From Oegoconia quadripuncta (taxonomy: Eukaryota; Arthropoda; Insecta; Lepidoptera; Autostichidae), in the NCBI GenBank assembly GCA_949316235.1, contig OX438758.1:1151772-1215771 (forward strand): 64,000 nt of DNA. The letters are read 5' to 3'. The notes beneath the pieces are model-generated. The model did not search any database and was not told the DNA's origin. It saw only the letters and a program-made list of their open reading frames with translations. Every line of letters starts with the position of its first letter. The first letter of the stretch is position 1. Of this stretch, positions 1-12,600 are shown one piece after another. Position numbers and translations under genes: made by a program.

Positions 1-111
1 CGTCATGTACAATAATCAGAAATTTTTGTAATAAACTTTTGCACTTTTGGTTTTAAATTTATTTGAAGGAAAATTTTGACTTACCGGAACCTTATTAACA
101 TCTCTGTCCCT

Positions 112-446
112 TAACCGCCTCCGTGGTTCAATGTAAACATCATAGGGTTTTCGAATCGGAGGTCGCGGGTTCGATCTCCAGCGGGGTACATGTTTAGTAC
201 TCGGTTTGGTTTATGGTAGGGCATTTTAAAAATGTCCGCCTGGTTAGGTACCACCATCTTATCTAAGTCTGCCGCCAAACAGCAATGTTAATAGCATCGT
301 TGTGTTCCGGTTGTCAGAGATAAGATAGCCAGTCCCCCAAATGTATTGGGGTTTCCGGGTCAGTACGCTTCCACTTTCGACTTCATCTTCACTTAACATC
401 AGGTGTGATAGAGGTCAAGTACCAACACGTTGTGTATATAAAAAAA
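112..446 (+). mobile_element. SINE family A (tRNA-derived), full length
   Basis: It has a tRNA-like head (ACCGCCTCCGTGG..., B-box GGTTCGATC), a body shared with at least nine other copies in this window, and an A-rich 3' tail. The tail ends about 28 bp before the splice acceptor at 474. Confidence 0.8.
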
Positions 447-473
447 GTTTTTGTAAGTGGTTTATTCCTGCAG

Positions 474-621
474 ATTCGCTTGCGGCTCGCTGGTCCACGT
501 GGCCGAGAAACTGTTCTCCGAGCCCAGTATCGCCAGTATGGTGCTGTTCTGTGGAAACGCCTTCGTGGGCCTCGTCGGTATTGCGTTGCTACTCATCCTC
601 GACGTCATATCCGAGTCTGAA
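474..621 (+). CDS. ABCA exon, transmembrane segment
   Basis: The acceptor is TTCCTGCAG and the donor GTAAGT. The first base completes a codon from an upstream exon outside the window; 49 codons follow. The translation contains a hydrophobic run (VLFCGNAFVGLVGIALLLIL) typical of a late ABCA transmembrane helix. A SINE tail ends only about 28 bp before this exon. Confidence 0.85.
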
Positions 622-3600
622 GTAAGTTATCATCAGTCTTATGTCCTCACTGCTGCGGCACAGACTTCTCTCACTAGGATTTGTGTCAGACTAATAATTT
701 ATAAAAAAACAGGATCCTACCGATTGCGCCATGTTTTAAATAAAATAAACATAAACCTAATAAATTGTTTTATTTCATTCTCCAAAACCTAGACTTCATA
801 CATTTAACGTAGCTGAGGCAGGTCACTGTGTTATATTTACATATAGTCAAATTCTTTCTACCAGAGCTGGTAGCAAGCTGGTGGCTTGTTTGTCACACCT
901 TTATGTACTGAAATAACTGGAAGGACATTTTCTTTTCAGACTACCGATAATGCGCGATGGGTGCTCCACAAAGTGCTCCTCCTGTGTCCGCAGTTCGTCC
1001 TCGGAGACGGTCTGCTGGAGATCGCTAAGAACACCATACAAGCCCAGGTAATATACCATCGTAAGCTTTACACGTCTCCACTATTGGGGTACACCCTCCA
1101 TTCAAAATTTGGGCCGTAATCCACCACGCCCTTGGTGCATTTGTGTCAGATGCATTGTGATAAGGACCGAGAAGTTGTGACAGAGCTCCAAAGAACACCG
1201 TACAGATTTCGTAATTCAGATCGTCGAGTATGAATTCGCGTTTCTCATTTCAATTATTGCATTACCGGATTCAAATAGTTTACAATAGAAATAACATAAT
1301 ATTTACATAATTACAAAAAATGTATCGCGTCCAGCTCTCCCACCTGGGGCATTGTCCCCAACACACTGGCTGCATTGCCCCGCTGAATAGCTAGGCTTAA
1401 TCTTTGAGCGAAAAAAGAGCCCGCCCTTATATCACCTGATGCCGCAATTAGCTTATCAGACACCGCCTTTACGAATGTTTTGGTGTCTGAAGACCAGGGG
1501 CCCAGAGTCTCGAAGGCAAGTGCCGCAAACTCATAATTAGCAGATAGAAATGCGTATTTCCGGCACTTTACTATCTGGGCGAGATCGGCAGCAGCACCAG
1601 GCTTGCGGGCAGAGCTCTGCACGTAAGACGGGGCCAAGGTGTCAACACATGTGGCATCCCATACCAGAGAGCGACCGAGTCGCCAAGGCACCAGAGTGCA
1701 ACCGTCAGGTCTCTTGCCATCCACAGATGACATTCCCGAGGGTTATTCACCACTACCAGATGTGCTGATTGATTTCCTTTGTCACATTCACATTGAAAAG
1801 ATTTGGCCATCGAAATGGCTTTAAGTTTCCATGTCCAGTTAGGAGCTCACACATGCAAAGGTCCAATATAAAATATTCCCTTGCCATGCCTTCATTTGCC
1901 ATGTGATCCCTTATATCAGGGAGAACCTGTACAACTGTCTCGCTTTCCCAGAACAGTCAGATTTTACATTTTTTTTAAGCTGCTGCTTGTTCAAAAGGCA
2001 TTATTCCCCTGAGAAGAACAAGCAAGAAATACGAGGGGATTTTTTATTATTTTATTTAGTAATGCTTTATTTAATCTTAAAATATACATACATGTTTTGG
2101 TAGAAAAACATATTAAAGAAACTAAATAATAGGTAGGTAGCGTTTTTTACAGACTGTACGCCTTTATAAAACATGTAACATAAATGAAAAGGATCGTTAA
2201 TACAATGTTGCACAAAATTAAATAATGTCAATAAATTCTATATGACTTGCACCAGGTCAATATAGAATATATCGATGTAGATATAGGATGATCTTTACCT
2301 ACTTGTGGTCACTTGAGTGTGGTAGGTACAAAGTTAATACTTATTAAAATTATTTTTATAATTTTTTTATATAGTACGAGGGTAGACTTCGGCATTTAAT
2401 GCTTATTTTTATTGATGTCGCATTGTGATCAATAGCGCCCGAATCAATGAGCGGCCAGAACATTACAAATTTTATTACACATTACAATCATATTACACAA
2501 AGGTACAATAGGTTTGATTGAGGTCAAGTGCTAACCCGTTGGGCATTAATAAAAAATATATTTCATTACTAATTGTGATATATAATATACAGGGCGTCCC
2601 AAAGTTATGGGACATGAAGGGGAAGTACCTTAAATATCGTAGATAGTGAATTTTGCTCAAAGAAGACTTTATGTTATTTTTAAAAGTTAGTAATTCTGCA
2701 TTCATAGATTTTCTAAAAATTATTTGCTTCGGCTGGGAATCGAACCGACTCAAATGTGAAAAAAAAAACACCCTACTTTTATGATGCCAATCGAAAGAAT
2801 AGCTAAAAAATAATAACTCTGCCTAAGTAACATAGTATTTTAAAAGAAAGGAACAACGTGAAATTAATCATTTTAATCAAATAAAAAACATACATGAAAC
2901 TGCCGTAGTCAATTAAGTAGGTATTTTTTTGTAAATTAATTAATTAAATGCTCAAAATGTGATCCCTCTTGTCTTACGCAAATCGCCAATCTTTTAATGA
3001 GCCCGCTGCCTGTTGATTTTCTAATCATTTTATGGTGAACACTCGATGTGATATGGCACAATTCTGTTTGCAACTCGCCTACGTTCTCGTATCGCTTTTT
3101 GTATAGCATATCTTTCACGTATCCCCAAAAGAAGAAATCTAATCATTTTATGTTGTTCCTTTCTTTTAAAATACTATGTTACTTAGGCAGAGTTATTATT
3201 TTTTAGCTATTCTTTCGATTGGCATCATAAAAGTAGGGTGTTTTTTTTTTCACATTTGAGTCGGTTCGATTCCCAGCCGAAGCAAATAATTTTTAGAAAA
3301 TCTATGAATGCAGAATTACTAACTTTTAAAAATAACATAAAGTCTTCTTTGAGCAAAATTCACTATCTACGATATTTAAGGTACTTCCCCTTCATGTCCC
3401 ATAACTTTGGGACGCCCTACGTCCACTATTTGGACTCCTGCAACCGCCAGACGCAAACGTGGCAGACCGCGAAAACGGTGGAGAAACGAGCTTCACGGTT
3501 TTAATGAGGGATGGTTTGCGCTCGCCAAGAACAAAAGCGACTGGAAACAGATGAGGGAGGCCTTTGCCCAGCAGTAGGACACTACGGGCTCTTAATGATA

Positions 3601-6600
3601 CTAATAATTGTGAAATGCATGCGAACACGAGCTGGTTACGTTCATGGTTGATTGATTATCATCCAAATAGTCTGATATTGAAATGAGAAATGAAATGAAA
3701 ATCATTTATTCATGTAGGCAATACAATATGCACTTATGAACGTCATTTGTTTTTTTAAACTACCACTAGCTCGGAACGCGACCACTACTGAGAAGAGCTA
3801 GCGAGAAACTCAGAGGGTTTGTTATTTTATATGCTTTCTTAATAAATTTCTGTTTTATAGAATCTTTAAATTTGTTGAAAAAGGAACATTTTATACATCA
3901 TTTCGTACAATCAGCTACATGGATGAATGAATTACTGATTGTGCGGATAAGACAGTCATACAAATGTTGTGTCCAGGTGCTGAACCGGTTCGGCATGGAC
4001 ACGTACCGCGACCCGCTGAGCACGGCCCTCATCGCGCCGCACTACGCCGCTCTGCTGGCCGTGGGCGTCGCGCTCACCCTCCTCAACTTGGCCATCGAGT
4101 ACGACTACTTCGAGGGGATATTGGACAGGTACCATCATCCTATCACCAAATAATAAAAAGAATACACAATACATAATGTATATATATATTTCTATATTGT
4201 ATGTGTATAATGTAGGTTAGGTGACTTGTGTCATGGTCGACGAATAAATGTATTCTATTCTATTGTGGCCTTTGTTACAATGTTTTTTTGTAATCTTTCG
4301 AAAAAACACGCGCAGGGGACCCGGCTTTAGCGACACACACATACATGTATAAATATGAAAATAATGAGGAATTGTTTAAGCACTGTAGAATATTAACTGT
4401 GTACAACAAAATTGAAATGTCAATAGTTTTAGAAAAATTTCCCAACATAGCATTGTTAACAAAAACAAGTAGACCAAGTCATCTACGTAATTTGGCATCC
4501 CTACCACCATATCAACTTCCTAAATGTAATAATGTATATGGCATGAGAATATGGGATTATATTTTACCAGATATTTTAAATAGTATTCCTGGTGAACTAT
4601 ATTCACATAACGTAAAACTATGTAAAAATGCATTAAAGAAGTACTTTATAGATGGAAATATGTAGGAAGTGCCTTTCTAACAAATTTTATTTCGATAGCG
4701 AGACACATGTCTACTTGCCTTCGTATATCAATCTTATGTATTATGTATGTAGATATTTTAAGTTGCTTTTGTAATAATTAATAACGTGGCGGGTCAGTGA
4801 CCTCATTCGCACTACACACAAACCTTTACAGGTTTTCGTAGGCGTCTTATAGTGAAGATTGTTCAAATAATGTTCTATGGATAAATAAATAAAAAAAATA
4901 AAAAAAAACAAATGTACACAGTGAAGTTGAGAACGGAGGAGATAAAAGTAATCCTTAACAACCACGTTATAAGACGAAAGAGTATAACATATGGTTTGTT
5001 GCCTCAGCCCGTAAAGTAAAGGGTTTTCAAGCAATTCGTCCAGCCTTCTGGGTACGATTCCACCAACCAGGGACTTGGAGCTAGTTTTTTATTTGTGACT
5101 TTTTTTAAAGAAATTGTATATTATCCACAGCTTGTTTTGCAATCACATTTATAATTTGACAAAAGTTTATAAATGCCTGGCTATCACCATCTTATCTTAG
5201 TCTACCGCCAAACAGCAATGTTAAACTGTGCATTTTTTAGTGTACAGGAACTCTCCCTGAAACACCGAGCATCACCCTCAATTGTCTGAGTATTACGGGC
5301 TAGATTCGTAGCCGCAAATATTGATTCCGAAGGCAGGATCATTACAAACTAACCCAATCGGCGACATATGCCAATGCCCAAAGTCATTATGGTCAGTACG
5401 GTCTTCACCATAAGGGCACACGGGGCCCGTGCCCAGGGCCCCCATTCTCAGGGGAGGGATATTCTTTTGCCTAATGGTTACCAATTGTAGAGGAGTAGAA
5501 AATGAATTACGAACAACAATGTTACAAGAACGACTGAGTAATTTGTCAATTATGTGCATAGAAAGTGATATCCTTAACAAAATTGACTTTAAAGATATAA
5601 TAGAAGATTTTGCTCAACAGAAATCCCAAAAGAAACCGTTACCGTAATCGCAACCAAAAAACCCAGCAGCATTCTAATATCATTATTGTTTTTTTGCATC
5701 TGTGTTTCCAATCGCATATAACCCGCAGCTCTTAGTCAGGTTAAATAGGCATCTTCTGGGAAAGCTCGTTCCATCGTAGACCTTATCTCGACATTAGTCC
5801 AGATTAAGGTCAAGAGCGATCCCATTCTAATTAAAAAAAAAAAAAAAATTATATCATACTGTATTTGATTAACAATAATAAATGGTCATACTCTACAAAG
5901 GGCACCAAAATCTTGTGTACCTAAGCGCCCCAGCCTAGTTTAAGACGGCCCTGATTATGGTTATCAGTCTCTTAATATATTCTCAGGTTCCGTTCCGAAG
6001 CGATAGAGGAGAACCACGGCGAGATGGAAGATATGGAGGTGGCTGCGGAGAGAAAGAGAGTGCAAGTGGCGCTTGCTCATGCAGCTGAGCGGCCGGTGCG
6101 GCTGCCCACCATTGGGAACATCAACGCTGGTAATTATAGCTCTTCAAAAGCCAAGAGGGCAACAAAATTTAAATTAAAAACACTCTAGAACACTGATTGA
6201 GTCTTCCAAATGAACCCAACAAAGGCAGATTCGCCTAGCTACTAAAAAAATTTTAGTTATACAGGGTGATTGGTAAAACGATAGATTCCTTTTAAGGAGT
6301 GATAGTAGACCCGATTTGCAATAAATACAATACAATACAAATACTCTTTATTGCGCAAAATAATTTACAATAATTTTTGATGATAACAATAGAACAAAAT
6401 TAGGCGGTCTTATCACTAAAAGCGATCTCTTCCAGATAACCCACAGTTATGGGACATTTTTATATATCCCTATGAAGTGGTGGCGAAAAGATAACAATTT
6501 GTGAGATATTATGTTTTTTTTTTGGAATTTTCAAAAAACACCGACTTGGCCTTTTAAAATTTAAATAAAAATAAAACTACTTACCTTAAAAGGCAGATTT

Positions 6601-9600
6601 TTTTTATGTGGTCACCTAAGATCATGATAATGTTTATAACATTACCTGTCTTGCCAAACTACGTGTATTGTGAAAATTAAAAATAAATACGCCGCTAGAA
6701 GAAATTATTTCAACAAAACAATTCTAAATAACTCGACATATTCCTGTTAAATTATTTATACAAATTATCAAAAAAACTTCGGTGTTTCCTCAGCTTTCAT
6801 TTAGGTCAAATCAAATCAAAAATGCTTTATTTTGTAGGTACACAGGGTACACTTAAAATAGTCAGATTTTACATTTTTAAAGCAAGCAAGCAAGAAACTC
6901 GAGAGGTTGCTCTTTAAAAAAAAAGGTTTTTATATTACAAAATTATTTATTATTTTTTTATATTAACATATTTCATTATTAATTAAATGATAATTAAATT
7001 CAATTTCGATCCCATTCTAATTTAAAAAAAAATAATTGTCAAATAGCCTGGTATACGAACGGGCTGGTTATGTCCACGAATGTTTATCATCTAAATAATC
7101 TGATATTTTATAATATAAAAACTCGTCACTATAGTACCCTTAAGAACCCTTGTAAAGATCTGTCCAACCCTCATTCCATGCACAATAAAATAATAAAAAA
7201 AATATATAATATTTCGGACACTTACACGAATCATCTAATCCCAAACTAAGCAAAGCTTGTGCTATGGATACTAGATAACGGATAAACATACTTAAATATT
7301 TATATAAACATCCATGACTCGGGAATAAATGTTCGTATTCATCACACAAACATTTACCCCTCGCGGGATTCGAACCCACAACCGTTGGTTTCGCTGATAA
7401 GGTCACTATCCACTACACCAATCGGTCGTCTATACTAATAAAACTACCCATTGATCAAAATATTTATTAAAGTTTGGTAAATATTCCATTCCTCAGGTTT
7501 CGTGGACACCGAAGTGAAGAATAACTCAATAAAGCGGATAGTGTCGCCGGCGAGTGATGTGGCCCAGTGCGTGGGGCTGGGCAAGTCGTTCCCAGCGCTG
7601 AGCGGTCGGCGGGTTGCCGTGAGATCACTCACGCTGGGCATTCCGACCGGACAGGTAACTACACTGCCAATTAACTCTGCATTAAACTATTGTTAGCTTG
7701 AATTGAAACTTCATAGGTTTAGATAGGTAAGATAAATACAACATTTCACTGCACCAGTACAGTTTAACCTCTCTGTCGCCCGTTCCCATGCAAAAATTCT
7801 AAGGGTCAAGTATCTCGGCGCGCCTGTCATCTTTGCGAAAATACCTGCGGTGTTAAAAACGCTTATAGATACTCTTCTACTGGGTGTATTTGTAATCTGT
7901 GAAAAGCAATAGCTACGGGAATATATTATCTATGGATATAATGAATGAACACTACTACAGCTATAATACAAAAACTCAGAAAAATGTTACGAGTTGTAAT
8001 ATGTAGGTATCCCTATATCCACGATATAATTGGTATTTTTACGGAAAGTACAGATTTATTTCATGTTTTTCTTAAGAAACGGGTAATTCAATAAATTGTT
8101 ATGAGAATTGGAAGCTCTATGGCAGGTTTCTAAGCCCGTTCTAATAAAAAACAGTAGTTGGAATTTTATGCCTATACTCCCACCCAAAATTTTTCACTCG
8201 AAACTGGCAGTAATGTCCCTCGACAGTGAGGTTGACTGGTTGCCATCCTCAAAAATAAGAAGAAGAAATATGGAACTCTATAATCATTACAATTGAGAGT
8301 TGAAAGTCGGGTGTCCGTGGGCACCGATCGGTGTTTTTTTTTTTATATATATGAGAGGGCGGCAAACGAGCATGCGGGTCACCTGATGGAAAGCAATCAC
8401 TGCCGCCCGTCCAGCAACACCAAAAGGGTCACAGATGCGTTGCCGGCCTTTGAGGAAGGTGTAGGCTCGTTTCTTGAAGGTTTCAATGTCTACTCTACAA
8501 TGTACTACAATGTACGTGGTTAGAAGTTTCTTGAGAAACGTACAGTGGTAGACTTCCACTCATCCAGGTGATGTGGATGGAATTTTAATTTTCGGCGAGA
8601 AGTATATCGGTTAAATTGAGCAGCGGGTATTAGCTCGAACAGTTCTTCGCAACGCAACGGTGTCAGCGAGTGTTGTCGGGATAAAATTTTTTTTGGCACC
8701 AATCGGTGCCCGCGTCCGTCTAAAGGTTAAGTGAAACATTACTATCGAACAGGCATTATGAGATAGACTATTACCTATAATATGTGAAACTGTTTCGTGT
8801 GTTGTCGCTTTTGGTTTCCAACTCATGTTCAATGGGCTGCTGCGGATAAAGATTATGGAACATTGGGAAAATTTAATTTCTTAGTCCTTTTCTGTTTGTT
8901 TGTTTTTATTTGTGTCTTTATGCATGTGTCATGAATGTTCTTATTTCAGTGCACAGCGCTACTGGGCCAGAACGGCGCGGGCAAGTCGACGACATTCTCC
9001 ATGCTGACGGGGGAGGTTCGACCTTCCACCGGCCAAGTCTACCTCAACGAGAGGAAGGTGGACTCCAGGCAGCTCTGCCAGGGACTTATCAGTGAGTGGA
9101 ACAACCGTAGCGTCATTTCTCTAACTCTGCTGACGTCATTAGCGCCGTATTGCCGAATAACCTCCAAGCGTTGAATTGAAACTAATGTTTTTTTTTATGC
9201 ACAACGGATTGGTACTTGACCGCAATCATCCTGATGTTAAGTGAAGATAAGGTCGAAGGTGGAAGCGTACTGACCCGGAAACCCAACACTTTTGGGGGAC
9301 TGGCTATCTTATCTCTGACAACCGGAACACAACAATGCTATTAACATTGCTGCTTGGCGGCAGATTTAAATAAGATAGTGGTAGATAGCCAGACGGACAT
9401 TTAAAATGCCCTACCACCAACCAAACTGAGTACTTAAATCGTATACCCAATGTTATTTTACTTTGAGCCACGGAGGCGGTTAAATGTTGATGAATTTATT
9501 TTATATTGGTTGAGATTATCATGTTTGTCAGATGTTATATATCCTTTCGTGATATGTCTCTGTTACTAGCACATATTTAACGTATTCACAACAGGGTAAC

Positions 9601-12600
9601 CACATAGTATAGATAAAATTTGAATACACACTGATTCATAAATCGTGCTTTATTATTACAGGTTACTGTCCTCAGAGCGACGCGATAGATCCCCTAATGA
9701 CCGTACGGGACACATTGATACTGTACTGTCGACTGAGGGGCATCACTGAACGAGATGAGGTGAGTTATGTATTTATTGAACCTTTTAAAGTTATATTTTT
9801 TGTATGCGCAACGGGTTAGCACTTGACCTCAATCACACCTGATATTAAGTGAAATGAGGCCGAAGGTGGAAGTGAAGATGGTGGTAGCTAGCCAGGCGGA
9901 CATTTTAAAATTTCCTTTCACCAATTAAACCGAGTACAAAACATGTACCCCGCTGGGGATCGAACCCGTGACCTTCGAATCGTAAACCCAATGTTGTTGA
10001 CATTGAGCTACTTAGTAGTAGCTTGAGGCGGTTAAATTTATACAATACGCATAATGTTTGGGATATTTCTGACCATCCAATTTGGAACCATGGTCGTAGT
10101 TATACTTCGCTGGGTCTGAGATCAGTTTTGGCGTGCCTTAAGGTTCAATCCTCGTACCATCTTTGTTTCATATAGACAAAAATGAACCATCTGACAAAAT
10201 CTTTAAATACAGTCTCTCCATCTCTATTCGTCCATGACAGGTAATAAAGCGAACACTAGACATGTTCGACCTGACTCGGTACGCGGACGTCTACAACGGA
10301 GCTCTAAGCGGCGGCAACAAGCGGAAGCTGTGTACAGCCATTGCGTTCATGGGCAGGACTCCGCTGGTACTCCTGGACGAGCCAACCAGGTATCTATTAT
10401 TAAAACGCATACGAAATCTTTCAAAAAGTTTTTATAAATAAAGATTTGGTGAATATGAATAACCGAAAATATTGAAAATAAACATTCGTTCACTCCGCTC
10501 CGCGTCGCTCGTGAGTCAGCGGCGGGGTGAGGCAACTCCGATCGGTGCGGGGCGCGGAGGGGCCATTCAACCTCGGGTTATTATATATTCTGTGTGTGTG
10601 TGTGCAGCGGCATGGACCCCGGGTCGCGTGTGTGCGTGTCGCGCGGCGTGCGCGTGGCGTGCGGCGCGCAGCGCGGCGTGCTGCTCTCCACCCACGCGCT
10701 GGACGACGCCCGCCGCCTGGCCGCGCGCGTGGCGCTGCTGCGGGCCGGCTCGCTCTGCGCGCTGGCCGGCCTGGACCACTGCCTGCGCAGGTATGGGCCT
10801 GCTCCCTGCCGCTGCTATATGTGCTGCTCTCCACCCACGCGCTGGACGACGCCCGCCGCCTGGCCGCGCGCGTGGCGCTGCTGCGGGCCGGCTCGCTCTG
10901 CGCGCTGGCCGGCCTGGACCACTGCCTGCGCAGGTATGGGCCTGCTCCCTGCCGCTGCTATATGTGCTGCTCTCCACCCACGCGCTGGACGACGCCCGCC
11001 GCCTGGCCGCGCGCGTGGCGCTGCTGCGGGCCGGCTCGCTCTGCGCGCTGGCCGGCCTGGACCACTGCCTGCGCAGGTATGGGCCTGCTCCCTGCCGCTG
11101 CTATATGTGCTGCTCTCCACCCACGCGCTGGACGACGCCCGCCGCCTGGCCGCGCGCGTGGCGCTGCTGCGGGCCGGCTCGCTCTGCGCGCTGGCCGGCC
11201 TGGACCACTGCCTGCGCAGGTATGGGCCTGCTCCCTGCCGCTGCTATACGTGCTGCTCTCCACCCACGCGCTGGACGACGCCCGCCGCCTGGCCGCGCGC
11301 GTGGCGCTGCTGCGGGCCGGCTCGCTCTGCGCGCTGGCCGGCCTGGACCACTGCCTGCGCAGGTATGGGCCTGCTCCCTGCCGCTGCTATATGTGCTGCT
11401 CTCCACCCACGCGTTTGACGACGCTATTACGGGAAAGACACATTTAGGTGTTCACGAGGATATAGCTTATAGAATCCTACATATCAGGGGGATGGTAAAT
11501 TCCTCAGCACATTTAATAGCTGAATTCGACTGAGAGGATTCTTTATTACAACAGACCTTTATGGTGAGTATTAGCAATACCCGGAACGATATCCCTGTAC
11601 GTAAAAATCATCCAAGAGGTCATGCCGATGATTGATGATGACGCGCTTAAGACAACTTGGACGTCTGTGAGCTAGACCGATAATAGAGCGATTTGTAATA
11701 CTATAAATTGAAAACCTTTCAATCTATGAAGTCGTCTAGATAAACAAACTAACTGTATTAAATATCTTAAGAACGGCTGAACCAATTGAGAACCATTTCA
11801 ATCATCAGCTGTTGTTTTCTTTTTTATGATTAGCTGAATACACATTTGACCACAATCTCACGCAATCTCAATAGGTGCCTATTCCCCTGCTCTTGAAAAT
11901 CCCAAGATTGTAGTATTCAGGAAAGACAGATTCCGGAATGGAGTTCAGTTCTTTTGGTGTCAAATACCCAATGAGCTATACACCATAATAAAAACCAGGT
12001 ATACAAAGTGCTGAATGTGGGCAGCGTAGGACCGATCGTTGTGGAGATCTTTGATGCTGAACAAAGGCTTTCTGCCTTTTTTCAGCATTGGATGTCTTTC
12101 GGCTGATATGATGACGATACAAAGCAACTACGATAACACTGAAATATAAACGGTTGAACCGATATTCACCAAAGATAGCTGCGAGCCTTTCCTCCAGTTC
12201 TCAACGCTCAACACATTATTGAGATACAATTGGACAAAGATTGGACACATATAACACCCTCGTTAATACAAATGCGCCCAAACTTTTTCGGAATTTCGCG
12301 AAAAAGTTTCGATTGTAACACGTTGTCATTCTGTCGGTGTAGGTTCGGCGGCGGGTACGTGGTGTCGTGCCGCGTGGGTCGCGGGGCGAGGGGGGCGGGG
12401 CGGGGGGAGGCGGGGCGGGGGGAGGCGGGGGGCGGGGCGCCGGGCGCGGCGTGGCGCGAGGTGAGCGCGCGCGCGCCGCACGCCCGCCTGCGCGTGCTGC
12501 ACCACGCCACGCTGCACTTCCTGCTGCCGCTGCACGCCACGGGTAAGTGCCAGGTTACATGATAATGTAGTTAAGTCGCTCGCTAATAATCTAATCTAAT

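Noticed and set aside
10472..11533. Long open frames (up to 353 codons) on both strands over the tandem array
   Set aside because: They come from GC-rich repeats open in all frames; the true coding part is only the exon 10608-10790.
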